Shown here: positions 6,830-12,040 of the stretch, in pieces
Numbering within the stretch: position 1 is the first letter of the stretch
Layout: each line of letters starts with the position of its first letter
Assembly: GCA_026770585.1 (NCBI GenBank)
Contig: MU646342.1
Span: forward strand, 508,350-520,415
DNA length: 12,066 bases
Source: Baffinella frigidus
Lineage: Eukaryota > Cryptophyceae > Cryptomonadales > Baffinellaceae
Direction of reading: 5' to 3'
The notes under the pieces: generated by a model
Told to the model about the DNA's origin: nothing
The model's database searches: none
The model's input: the letters and a program-made list of their open reading frames with translations, nothing else
Position numbers and translations under genes: made by a program

Positions 6830-7007
6830 GGTGACGATCCTCAAACGTGATAATGTGAGTGCAGGTTATCTTAAAACCCAAACCCTTAAATGGCTTTGTC
6901 GGCGCAGGAGTGAACGCGGCGCTCAAGATTGACGGCGGTGACTTAAGTGATTATGTGAGTTAAGGTAACCCTGATCCCTGAACCCTCAACCCCTAAACCT
7001 CAAACAG
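6303..7007 (+). pseudogene. Array of five decoy cassettes of exon C start
   Basis: GAGTGGACGCGGCGCT or GAGTGAACGCGGCGCT directly after CAG occurs at 6303, 6483, 6644, 6743 and 6908, before the true exon at 7008. Each cassette then diverges and reaches a GTGAGT donor (6438, 6591, 6691, 6855, 6955) followed by 45-53 bases to the next CAG. Bases 6483-6742 and 6743-7007 are a tandem duplication of about 260 bases, differing in the microsatellite (GT only versus GT then GA). Open-frame checks: the 6483 cassette meets TAA just before its donor. The 6644 and 6908 cassettes are open but 47 bases long, so including either would shift exon C out of frame. Confidence 0.75.
6515..6830. repeat. GT and GT/GA microsatellites in the decoy cassettes
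   Basis: GT dinucleotides run about 6515-6560, and GT then GA runs about 6775-6828. Both start right after the exon-derived CGCAAAC/CTCAAAC and end at GAGCGGGTGAC(T/G)ATCCTCAA. Confidence 0.9.
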
Positions 7008-7117
7008 GAGTGAACGCGGCGCTGTTCGCACTCGCAAACATCGCGTCGCACAACGCGTCGCGCCCGCGCCTGCTCCGCCTTCCTGGTCTCGTCCACGCGC
7101 TCGTCCGCGTCCTCAAG
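7008..7117 (+). CDS. Exon C of ARM-repeat protein gene
   Basis: This 110-base exon completes a Gly codon (G + GA) and encodes 36 residues: VNAALFALANIASHNASRP, then RLLRLPGLVHALVRVLK. It is most of one ARM repeat: helix 2 is A-A-L-F-A-L-A-N-I-A, the basic loop carries the R-P-R-L-L set, and helix 3 is L-P-G-L-V-H-A-L-V-R-V-L. Of six positions in this region carrying an acceptor plus GAGTG(G/A)ACGCGGCGCT, only this one continues into the full ARM repeat, which is why this start was chosen. The donor is CTCAAG then GTACAC at 7118, phase 0. Two downstream copies of its 3' half carry the same donor but an in-frame TGA. It is GC-rich compared with the surrounding introns. Confidence 0.74.
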
Positions 7118-7142
7118 GTACACTATCCCAGTAGTACCATGT

Positions 7143-7179
<37 letters not shown>
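7143..7179. repeat. TA microsatellite
   Basis: TA dinucleotides with one AAATA interruption, just after the exon C donor. Confidence 0.9.
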
Positions 7180-7281
7180 CAGTTAAACTACTCGGTGTGG
7201 TACAATTTTAAAATCCCGAAAGCCTTTCACAAAGGAGTTGGGGGGTTAAAGCCGCTGGTGTGTGTCACGGAGTGTACGAGA

Positions 7282-7537
7282 GCGTGGCATCCCACAGCCC
7301 GTCGCGCCCGTGACTGTTGACGCAACCCTGGTCTCGTCCACGCGCTCGTCCGCGTCCTCAAGGTACACCATCCCAGTACAAATTTTAAAACTAAAGAGGT
7401 TTTTACAAAGGGATCGGAGTTTTATATTATCCGTTGAGTTTTGATATGTGTACGAGAGGGTGGCATCGTACAACGCGTCGCGCCCGTGACTGTGGACGCG
7501 ACCCTGGTCACGTCCACGCGCTCGTCCGATCCTGAAG
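7282..7537 (+). pseudogene. Two pseudo-exon copies of exon C 3' half
   Basis: Copy 1 at 7282-7362 and copy 2 at 7458-7537 repeat GCGTCGCGCCCG, then GTC(T/A)CGTCCACGCGCTCGTC, to the donors GTACAC (7363) and GTACCC (7538). In the ARM frame both read TGA where the true exon has CGC (codon after CGCCCG). Their shared upstream word GTACGAGAG(C/G)GTGGCATC recurs 177 bases apart, so the second is a tandem duplicate of the first. Confidence 0.75.
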
Positions 7538-7572
7538 GTACCCTCCACTGCTAGCCGGAAGATTTTTCTCAC

Positions 7573-7669
7573 GTCAACTCTCATGCAAACCGTCAACTTC
7601 GGAATTCCAACACGCCAGATTGGCGCCCTCGATCTATCCAAACGTTGACGGTTTGTATGGGGGGTTGAC
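7573..7669. repeat. Foldback element with GTTGACGG arms
   Basis: GTCAACTCTCATGCAAACCG then TCAAC (7573-7597) pairs with GTTGACGGTTTGTATGGGG then GGTTGAC (7644-7669). The same GTTGACGGATTTGT word is in the 9583-9711 element and at about 828 and 1598. Confidence 0.65.
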
Positions 7670-7750
7670 TTGAGCAAAACGTTCTCACTAGCTGTGCACT
7701 TGATGTGGGTCGCGGGTGACTCCATGTCCGGAGCCATGTGTGGCGTGTCC

Positions 7751-7762
7751 TATATATATATG

Positions 7763-7808
<46 letters not shown>
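7751..7808. repeat. TA microsatellite with GTCTGTG interruption
   Basis: TATATA runs ending in CATATACATATACC. Confidence 0.9.
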
Positions 7809-7872
7809 CCGGATATGTGGGAAGGGGGAGGTACGCTACCGGGCATGTGGGGCGTAGTTAGGAAACGATGCC

Positions 7873-7928
7873 GGACATGGAGTCACACCCGACCCACATG
7901 TGGACATGGAGTCACACCCGACCCACAT
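7873..7928. repeat. 29-bp direct duplication
   Basis: GGACATGGAGTCACACCCGA then CCCACAT occurs at 7873 and 7902 without change. The second copy abuts the foldback element at 7930. Confidence 0.85.
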
Positions 7929-7929
7929 C

Positions 7930-8082
7930 CTAGCTCTGTCCCAGTTCAATTTGGTCTCGTAGATAGAGTGCCCCCCCCGAAATTTCACAGGTGAATTTCA
8001 TGGGGGGGGGTCAAAATTCACCTGTGAAATTTTGGGGGGGGCACTCTATCTACGAGGCCAAATTGAACTGGGACAGAGCTAG
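7930..8082. mobile_element. Foldback element with about 70-b near-perfect arms and 5-bp target duplication
   Basis: The left arm begins CTAGCTCTGTCCCAGTTCAA and the right arm ends TTGAACTGGGACAGAGCTAG. Pairing runs about 70 bases with about three differences (for example GGTCTCG versus CGAGGCC, and the lengths of base runs), with a loop of about ten bases (ATGGGGGGGG-like). ACATC flanks both ends (7925-7929 and 8083-8087). There is no open frame. The near-identity of the arms suggests recent insertion or gene conversion. Confidence 0.85.
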
Positions 8083-8162
8083 ACATCGCACGCACGCCTC
8101 TCCCTCGCTCTCACCTTTCGCGGTCGTGCTACGTGATCACTGAACGTGTCGTTCTCCTTTCA

Positions 8163-8290
8163 GCACCTCAACCCTGAACCATGGACCATGCGCCCTTATC
8201 CCTAAACCCTGAACCCCAACCCCCACACCGTAAACCGTCAGCACTAAGCCCTAAGCTCTAAGCCCGAACCCCGAACCCCTATTCCCTGAA
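8163..8290 (-). repeat. Telomere-like tract with CCCTAAG variants
   Basis: Degenerate CCCTGAA, CCCTAAA and CCCTAAG units. It forms the left arm of the larger inverted repeat 8207-8725. Confidence 0.7.
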
Positions 8291-8303
8291 CCCTGATCTG
8301 CAG

Positions 8304-8330
8304 GCGTCGGAGCCGAAGTCGAAGCCCTAA
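8304..8330 (+). pseudogene. Decoy copy of exon D start
   Basis: CTGCAG then GCGTCGGAGCCGAAGTCGAA then GCCC matches exon D for 24 bases with one difference. The next codon is TAA because the copy runs into CCCTAAGCCCTAAG, a telomere-like tract. In frame it reads ASEPKSKP then stop. Confidence 0.65.
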
Positions 8331-8497
8331 GCCCTAAGTCTTAAGCCATGGGCTATAATCCACGATCCGTGAGCTCTGCCCCGCAGGCGTGGTACATCTC
8401 CTCGTTCTGCAATCACTGAGCGTGGCGTTCTGGCCGCAGGCGCCCTAAGCCCGAACCCCGAAACCCGAAACCCTAATCCGTGAGGCCGGATCCGCAG

Positions 8498-8566
8498 GCG
8501 TCGGAGCCGAACTCGAAGCCCCTGCGCGGCGCACTCGTCACCCTCACCAACCTCAGCTGCCACAAG
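8498..8566 (+). CDS. Exon D of ARM-repeat protein gene
   Basis: This 69-base, 23-codon exon encodes ASEPNSKPLRGALVTLTNL followed by SCHK. S-K-P-L-R-G-A-L-V-T-L-T-N-L-S is helix 1 and helix 2 of an ARM repeat, and the preceding A-S-E-P-N is the linker after exon C. The acceptor is GATCCGCAG at 8497. The donor is CACAAG then GTCCCC at 8567, and both phases are 0. It joins to exon E as N-L-S-C-H-K-E-N-R-V-E-M-M, the normal helix 2 to loop to helix 3 transition. The donor is followed by a CT-rich run rather than a GTRAGT consensus, so it is weak by sequence. At least three later copies of this exon's end with a GTCC or GTAC donor follow (8725-8772, 9131-9159, 9748-9765), so the donor actually used is less certain than the frame. 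Confidence 0.7.
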
Positions 8567-8724
8567 GTCCCCCCCTCCATCCTCCACCCTACAATGCAGG
8601 ATCCCACAGTTCGGCTCCGACACCTGCGGATCAGAGCTCAGGGATTAGGGGTGAGGGGTTCGGGCTTAGAGCTAAGGGCTCAGGGCTGGCGGTTTACGGT
8701 CTAGGGGTTGGGGTTCAGGGGCTG

Positions 8725-8772
8725 CCCCTGCGCGGCGCGCTCGTCATACTCACCAACCTCAGCTGCTACAAG
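8725..8772 (+). pseudogene. Second copy of exon D, open but lacking its start
   Basis: Sixteen codons read PLRGALVILTNLSCYK, differing from exon D at two residues (T to I, H to Y). The donor is GTCCCC at 8773. The acceptor and the first seven codons are replaced by the telomere-like arm of the inverted repeat. It could be a mutually exclusive exon only if a different acceptor served it, and I see no AG in a good context just upstream. Confidence 0.6.
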
Positions 8773-8867
8773 GTCCCCCCCCTCCATCCTCCACCCTATA
8801 ACGCAAAGAAGAACCCTACAATGCTGGATCCCAGACAGCCGACGGTCGACGCGGTTCTCCTGTCACA

Positions 8868-9143
8868 CTGGCATGGTCACCCTCACCACACTGGCATGGT
8901 CACCCTCACCACACTGGCATGGTCACCCTCACCACACTGGCATCGTCACCCTCACCACACTGGCATCGTCACCCTCACCACACTGGCATGGTCACCCTCA
9001 CCACACTGGCATCGTCACCCTCACCACACTGGCATCGTCACCCTCACCACACTGGCATGGTCACCCTCACCACACTGGCATCGTCACCCTCACCACACTG
9101 GCATGGTCACCCTCACCACACTGGCATGGTCACCCTCACCAAC
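8868..9143 (+). repeat. 23-bp minisatellite, 12 copies
   Basis: Unit CTGGCAT(G/C)GTCACCCTCACCACA, starts every 23 bases from 8868 to 9121. The variable G/C runs G G G C C G C C G C G G, so a 69-base higher-order unit (C C G) is repeated. The core GTCACCCTCACCA equals exon D bases encoding V-T-L-T, and the last copy passes directly into the exon D copy ending at 9159. Because 23 is not a multiple of 3, all three + frames stay open. This is a by-product and not evidence of a protein. Confidence 0.9.
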
Positions 9144-9159
9144 CTCAGCTTGCCACAAG
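9131..9159 (+). pseudogene. Third copy of exon D end (frameshifted)
   Basis: GTCACCCTCACCAACCTCAG then CTTGCCACAAG, with one extra T relative to exon D, followed by the donor GTACCC and the same CTCCATCCTCCACCCTATAA tail as the other copies. A fourth copy fragment is at 9748-9765 (ACCAACCTCAGCTGCCACGA then G and GTCCCC). Confidence 0.65.
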
Positions 9160-9225
9160 GTACCCCCCCCTCCATCCTCCACCCTATAATGCAGGATGAG
9201 ATGGTGGAGATGGTGGAGATGGAGT

Positions 9226-9342
9226 TCAGGGTTCAGGGTTTAGGGTTTGGGGTTTAGGGGCTAGGGTTCAGGGTTTAGAGTTTAGGGTTTAGGGTTTAGG
9301 GTTTAGGTTCAGGGTTTAGGGTTCAAGGTTTAGGGTTTAGAA
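9226..9342 (+). repeat. Telomere-like tract (TTTAGGG/TTCAGGG)
   Basis: About 17 units on the + strand, opposite in orientation to the tract at 10451. It is bracketed by GATGAGATGGTGGAGATGG at 9195 and 9355. Confidence 0.85.
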
Positions 9343-9447
9343 TCTGCCGCGGGGATGAGATGGTGGAGATGGACCTCCTACGTTAGACCTGAGGGTGGTC
9401 AATCGCAAAAGTCAACTCCCCAGGGCCGCGAGGTCAACTTTTGGCAT

Positions 9448-9469
9448 AATGTACAGGATCCTGTACATT
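9448..9469. repeat. Perfect 22-bp palindrome
   Basis: AATGTACAGGA is followed immediately by its reverse complement TCCTGTACATT. Words of the GTCAACTTTTGGC family flank it (9411-9445), suggesting the centre of an eroded foldback element. Confidence 0.7.
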
Positions 9470-9582
9470 CTCCCCTTGTGTTAACTTATGATTGCTCCCG
9501 GTCACGTCTAAAGTAGTGTGGAGGTGGGGAACGACCATGGGGAGGCACTCTGGCCACCTCTGTAACACTTTCATCTCGGAAA

Positions 9583-9711
9583 ACCCCTTTCAAAAGTCCT
9601 TTTCCCAAAGTCAACTCCCCTACAAATCCGTCAACTTATGCATAGAGTAAAGAATAAGTTGACGGATTTGTGGGGGAGTTGACTTAGGAAAATGACTTTT
9701 AAAAGGGGGGG
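9583..9711. mobile_element. Foldback element, arms about 57 b
   Basis: The left arm ends AAAGTCAACTCCCCTACAAA then TCCGTCAACTTAT. The right arm begins ATAAGTTGACGGATTTGTGG then GGGAGTTGACTT. Arms pair over about 57 bases with a few mismatches around a loop of about 13 bases. Arm words are shared with 7573-7669. Confidence 0.7.
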
Positions 9712-9837
9712 GTTGAGTTAAATTTGTAGACGCGGTTATCCGCGACCAACCTCAGCTGCCACGAGGTCCCCCCTCCTCACCACAAAGCGGGCTACGATGG
9801 CATTTTATGGCCGATTCTAACCCAAACTCGGTTAGGA

Positions 9838-9894
9838 TATCCGTAGGAACAAATATGTCCCCACGGATTGCCTACCGTAGGGTCCTATGGATAT
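9838..9894. repeat. Short-armed inverted repeat
   Basis: ATATCCGTAGGA pairs with TCCTATGGATAT. The interior ACGGATTGCCTACCGTAGG matches the arm of the 5372-5519 element. Confidence 0.55.
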
Positions 9895-10057
9895 TCACAC
9901 GTGGGTTGTTCGCGGAATCCCTTCGTAGACCGCTGTGTGGCTGGTGACATATCTGGGAACGCGGTTGTCTGCGAGACGCTTTTCAGGAGCCAGTTAACGT
10001 TAATTGTCGGTTGTGAATTACGCTGGATTCGAAGAGTTCCCCGTTTGACTCCCCACA

Positions 10058-10229
10058 CGAGAATGCTAGAGGGGCCTATTTAAAAGTGAGTTGTAACATT
10101 TGTGTAGTAACTTTCGTGAGGTTGGTCACGTAACTCTGCGAAATTAGCACAGTCACGAGGTTGGAGTACCCTATCCTGGTACAATTTTTTACAACCCCAC
10201 ATGTAAATAGGTTCCTCCAGCATTCTCGA
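10058..10229. repeat. Foldback element with TGTGTAGTAACTTTCG core
   Basis: CGAGAATGCTAGAGGGGCCT then ATTT at the left pairs with AAATAGGTTCCTCCAGCATT then CTCG at the right, and inner stretches (GAGTTGTAA with TTACAACCC) pair with mismatches. Relative to the 466 and 1377 elements the arms are more diverged, so it is likely older. Confidence 0.6.
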
Positions 10230-10450
10230 GCGGTCCCGCCCGCGGCCCCGCCAGGGCACACGTAAAACATTCAGAACGCGACGTTTCGCCTTTAAAAGGC
10301 TTCGTGGTACAAACTCCACATTTTTCCGGCGGCGGGCGATCGACGCTTGGCGTGATTCTGAAGAAATATGTGGGGGAACTCCGGAGAATCAACATTAGGC
10401 GACTTCTGACGTGTTAAGTGGCGTGGCAGGAGCACCGAATGGACATGATG

Positions 10451-10800
10451 CAGCACACCCTAATCCCTAAACCCGAAACCCTGAACCCTAAACCATGAAC
10501 CCTAAACCCTAAACCCTAAACCCTAAACTCTGAACCCTAAACCCTGAACCCTGAACCCTAAACCCTAAACCCTGAACCCTGAACCCTATACTCTTAACCC
10601 CAAAGCCCCAACCCTGAACCCTAAACCCTAAACCCTAAACCCTAAACCCTGCACCCTATACCCTAAACCCTAAAACCTAAACCCTAAACCCTGCACCCGT
10701 GGCAGGAGAACCGAGTGGAGATGATGCAACAAACACTAAACCCTGAACCCTGATCCCTAAACCCGAAACCCTAAACCCTAAAACCTAGACCCTAAACCCG
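10451..10800 (-). repeat. Telomere-like tracts (CCCTAAA/CCCTGAA)
   Basis: About 35 units at 10451-10700 and about 9 at 10731-10800, separated by an exon E decoy. Further short runs lie at 11007-11030 and 11169-11180. Confidence 0.9.
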
Positions 10801-10843
10801 TGGAAGGAGAGCCGAGTGGAGATGATAAACCAGGGTCTGATCA

Positions 10844-10913
10844 AATTTGTTGAGAACCACGCCCAAAGTCAATAGCCCGGGCTAGTGACTTTTGGCGTGA
10901 TTATCAACAAATG
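10844..10913. repeat. Palindromic foldback inside an exon E decoy
   Basis: AATTTGTTGAGAACCACGCC then CAAAGTCAATAGCCC pairs with GGGCTAGTGACTTTTGGCGT then GATTATCAACAAAT around the centre CCCGGG (10876-10881). At 11236-11275 only the right half of the same sequence occurs, so one arm was lost or never copied. Confidence 0.7.
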
Positions 10914-11051
10914 TGTGGGCAAAATCTGGAGAATCAACATTAGGCGGATTCTCACGTGTGGACTGGCGTGGCAGGAGAACCGAGTGGGGATGATGCACCA
11001 AATCCTAAACCCTGAACCCTAAACCCTCCACTTCGCAGCGACCGAGCACCT

Positions 11052-11075
11052 TTTCACCTTGAATGCAAGGTGAAA
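11052..11075. repeat. Hairpin with 10-b perfect arms
   Basis: TTTCACCTTG and CAAGGTGAAA around AATG. It is followed by GTGTACAAATCGTTTAGAAG, a relative of 3409-3436. Confidence 0.55.
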
Positions 11076-11347
11076 TTCCGGTTAGGTTCTAGGTCAATGG
11101 ATAAGATTCTAGTGTACAAATCGTTTAGAAGGACTGTATCCGTGAAGCCCCCGGTGGCTGCTAAGTGGAACCCTAAACCCTGACCTCCAAACTCGCGGCA
11201 GGAGAACCGAGTGGAAATGATGAACCAGGGGCTGACCGACCGGGCTAGTGACTTTTGGCGTGATTTTTCAACAGATGTGTGGGCAAAATCCGGAGAATCA
11301 ACTTTAGGGGCTTTAGGTGGATTCTCACGTGTGGGCTGGCGTTGCAG

Positions 11348-11455
11348 GAGAACCGAGTGGAGATGATGGATCAGGGTTTGACCGACTTGCTGATTACGCT
11401 CTCGCTCACGGCCGGACCTGAGACCAAGCACCTCGAAGCGACTCTCATCATGCTG
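11348..11455 (+). CDS. Exon E of ARM-repeat protein gene
   Basis: This 108-base, 36-codon exon encodes ENRVEMMDQGLTDLLITLSL, then TAGPETKHLEATLIML. E-N-R-V-E-M-M-D-Q-G-L-T-D-L-L-I-T-L is a textbook ARM loop and third helix (compare the family pattern N-R-x-x-x-x-x-x-G-x-x-x-x-L-L-x-L-L), followed by a linker and helix 1 or 2 of the next repeat. The acceptor is GGCGTTGCAG at 11347. The donor is ATGCTG then GTGCGT at 11456, phase 0. Five upstream positions copy its first 20-36 bases with the acceptor, and four or more downstream positions copy its last 36 bases with the donor. Only this copy is uninterrupted. The protein must continue beyond it, and the next true exon lies outside the window or is the copy beginning near 12051. 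Confidence 0.75.
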
Positions 11456-11537
11456 GTGCGTGTTAGGGGGGGTGGGGTATGGTGGAGGGTGTGCGGTTTA
11501 GGGGTGAGGGCTCGTAACCTGGGACGGAAGTCGAGGA

Positions 11538-11566
11538 GTCTCAGTTTATGTGACATAGACTGAGAC
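11538..11566. repeat. Hairpin related to foldback termini
   Basis: GTCTCAGT and ACTGAGAC around about 13 bases, followed by AGAGCTGGG. The right side resembles the TIR words of the 293 and 7930 elements (CAGTCT / GACAGAGCTAG). Confidence 0.45.
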
Positions 11567-11578
11567 AGAGCTGGGCCT

Positions 11579-11919
11579 GAGACCAAGCGCCTCGAGGCCT
11601 GAGACCAAGCGCCTCAAGGCGACCCTCATGATGCTGGTGCGTCTCTACTCAACACTCCAGTGTGTAGTGCATACATACATTGTATAGGTTATACACATGG
11701 CGGGGCCCCAGACCAAGCACCTCGAAGCGACCCTCATCACGCTGGTGCGTGTTAGGGGCTATGGGGTATGATGGAGGGTGTCACTTAGCCGCCACCGAGG
11801 GGTTGAGGGTTGAGGGTTCGAAACCTCGGGGGTGGTAACGCGGAATCGGTATACCATAACCCTTAAACCCTCAACCTTTGCACGAGACCAAGCACCTCGA
11901 GACAACCCTCATTATGCTG
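11579..11919 (+). pseudogene. Decoy copies of exon E end with donor
   Basis: Copies of GAGACCAAGCACCTCGAAGC then GAC(T/C)CTCATCATGCTG end at 11636, 11744 and 11919, each followed by GTGCGT, and a truncated copy is at 11579-11597. Donor tails alternate: GTGCGTGTTAGGGG after 11455 and 11744, GTGCGT(C/T)(T/C)CTACTC after 11636 and 11919. This shows a tandem duplication of a two-copy unit of about 285 bases. Confidence 0.75.
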
Positions 11920-12040
11920 GTGCGTTCCTACTCGACGCTCTGTTGTATAGCGTATACATCTATTGTTCAGTGTGTGAATCTATTGTGTCATGTATACATC
12001 TATGGTATAGACTAGACATCTATTGAATAGGGTATACGTC
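11660..12040. repeat. ATACATCTATTGTATAG-type minisatellite
   Basis: Degenerate units of about 20 bases (GTATACATCTATTG, GTATAGACTAGACATCTATT) at 11667-11698 and 11945-12040. The same unit is at 4976-5030 in intron A-B, next to the exon A decoy. Confidence 0.65.

Larger units (their letters stand above)
6121..7007 (+). other. Intron B-C (887 b) with decoy cassette array
   Basis: The intron starts GTCCGT, passes through a telomere-like CCCTAAA array (6131-6295), then holds five tandem cassettes that each begin with an acceptor and the first bases of exon C. It ends CAAACAG at 7007. Skipping all cassettes keeps the ARM frame. Several cassettes end at GTGAGT, so alternative or recursive splicing inside this intron is possible. 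Confidence 0.65.
7118..8497 (+). other. Intron C-D (1380 b)
   Basis: The intron opens GTACAC and ends GATCCGCAG. Contents in order: TA microsatellite, two pseudo-exon copies of the 3' half of exon C, a foldback element at 7573-7669, a second TA microsatellite, a 29-bp direct duplication, a long perfect foldback element at 7930-8082, a telomere-like array, and a decoy copy of the start of exon D at 8304. The segment 8100-8160 shares a TTTCGCGGTCGTGCTACGTG-like stretch with 2209-2235, and 8391-8430 is a further diverged relative. Confidence 0.65.
8207..8725. repeat. Inverted repeat pair around exon D
   Basis: Bases 8207-8319 match the reverse complement of about 8601-8725: AGCTCTAAGCCCGAACCCC and GCAGG(C/T)GTCGGAGCCGAA are recognisable on both arms. 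The loop contains the true exon D. The right arm therefore carries an inverted copy of the exon D acceptor junction (8608-8631). Confidence 0.7.
10430..11237 (+). pseudogene. Five decoy copies of exon E start
   Basis: Copies of the acceptor plus GAGAACCGAGTGGAGATGAT begin at 10430, 10706, 10807, 10975 and 11202, ahead of the true 11348. Those at 10430, 10975 and 11202 and the true exon share parts of an upstream intron end containing GGAGAATCAAC, CACGTGTG and GGCGTGGCAG. The copies at 10706, 10975 and 10430 pass from exon sequence into telomere-like bases after 25-35 bases. Those at 10807 and 11202 run into foldback sequence. Confidence 0.75.
8567..11347 (+). other. Intron D-E (2781 b)
   Basis: This is the longest intron. 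It starts GTCCCC and ends GGCGTTGCAG. It holds three further copies of the end of exon D, a 23-bp minisatellite, telomere-like tracts of both orientations, several foldback elements, and five decoy copies of the start of exon E. Between 9770 and 10057 I see only a short inverted repeat (9838-9894) and otherwise nothing recognisable. Confidence 0.6.

Noticed and set aside
7246-7737. 163-codon - strand open frame
   Set aside because: It is antisense to the exon C pseudo-exons and the foldback element, and its composition is a mirror of GC-rich coding on the + strand.
8725-8772. True mutually exclusive exon D2
   Set aside because: It encodes a good ARM fragment, but it lacks an acceptor and the first seven codons, and there are other damaged copies nearby. 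It is treated as a decoy copy unless RNA shows use.
8868-9143. CRISPR array
   Set aside because: Units are contiguous with no unique spacers, and the host is clearly eukaryotic.
8708-9257. Long + strand frames over the 23-bp minisatellite (His/Pro/Thr/Leu-rich repeats)
   Set aside because: A 23-base unit without stops is open in all three frames automatically. The tract is a non-coding expansion of exon-derived bases and not a repeat protein.
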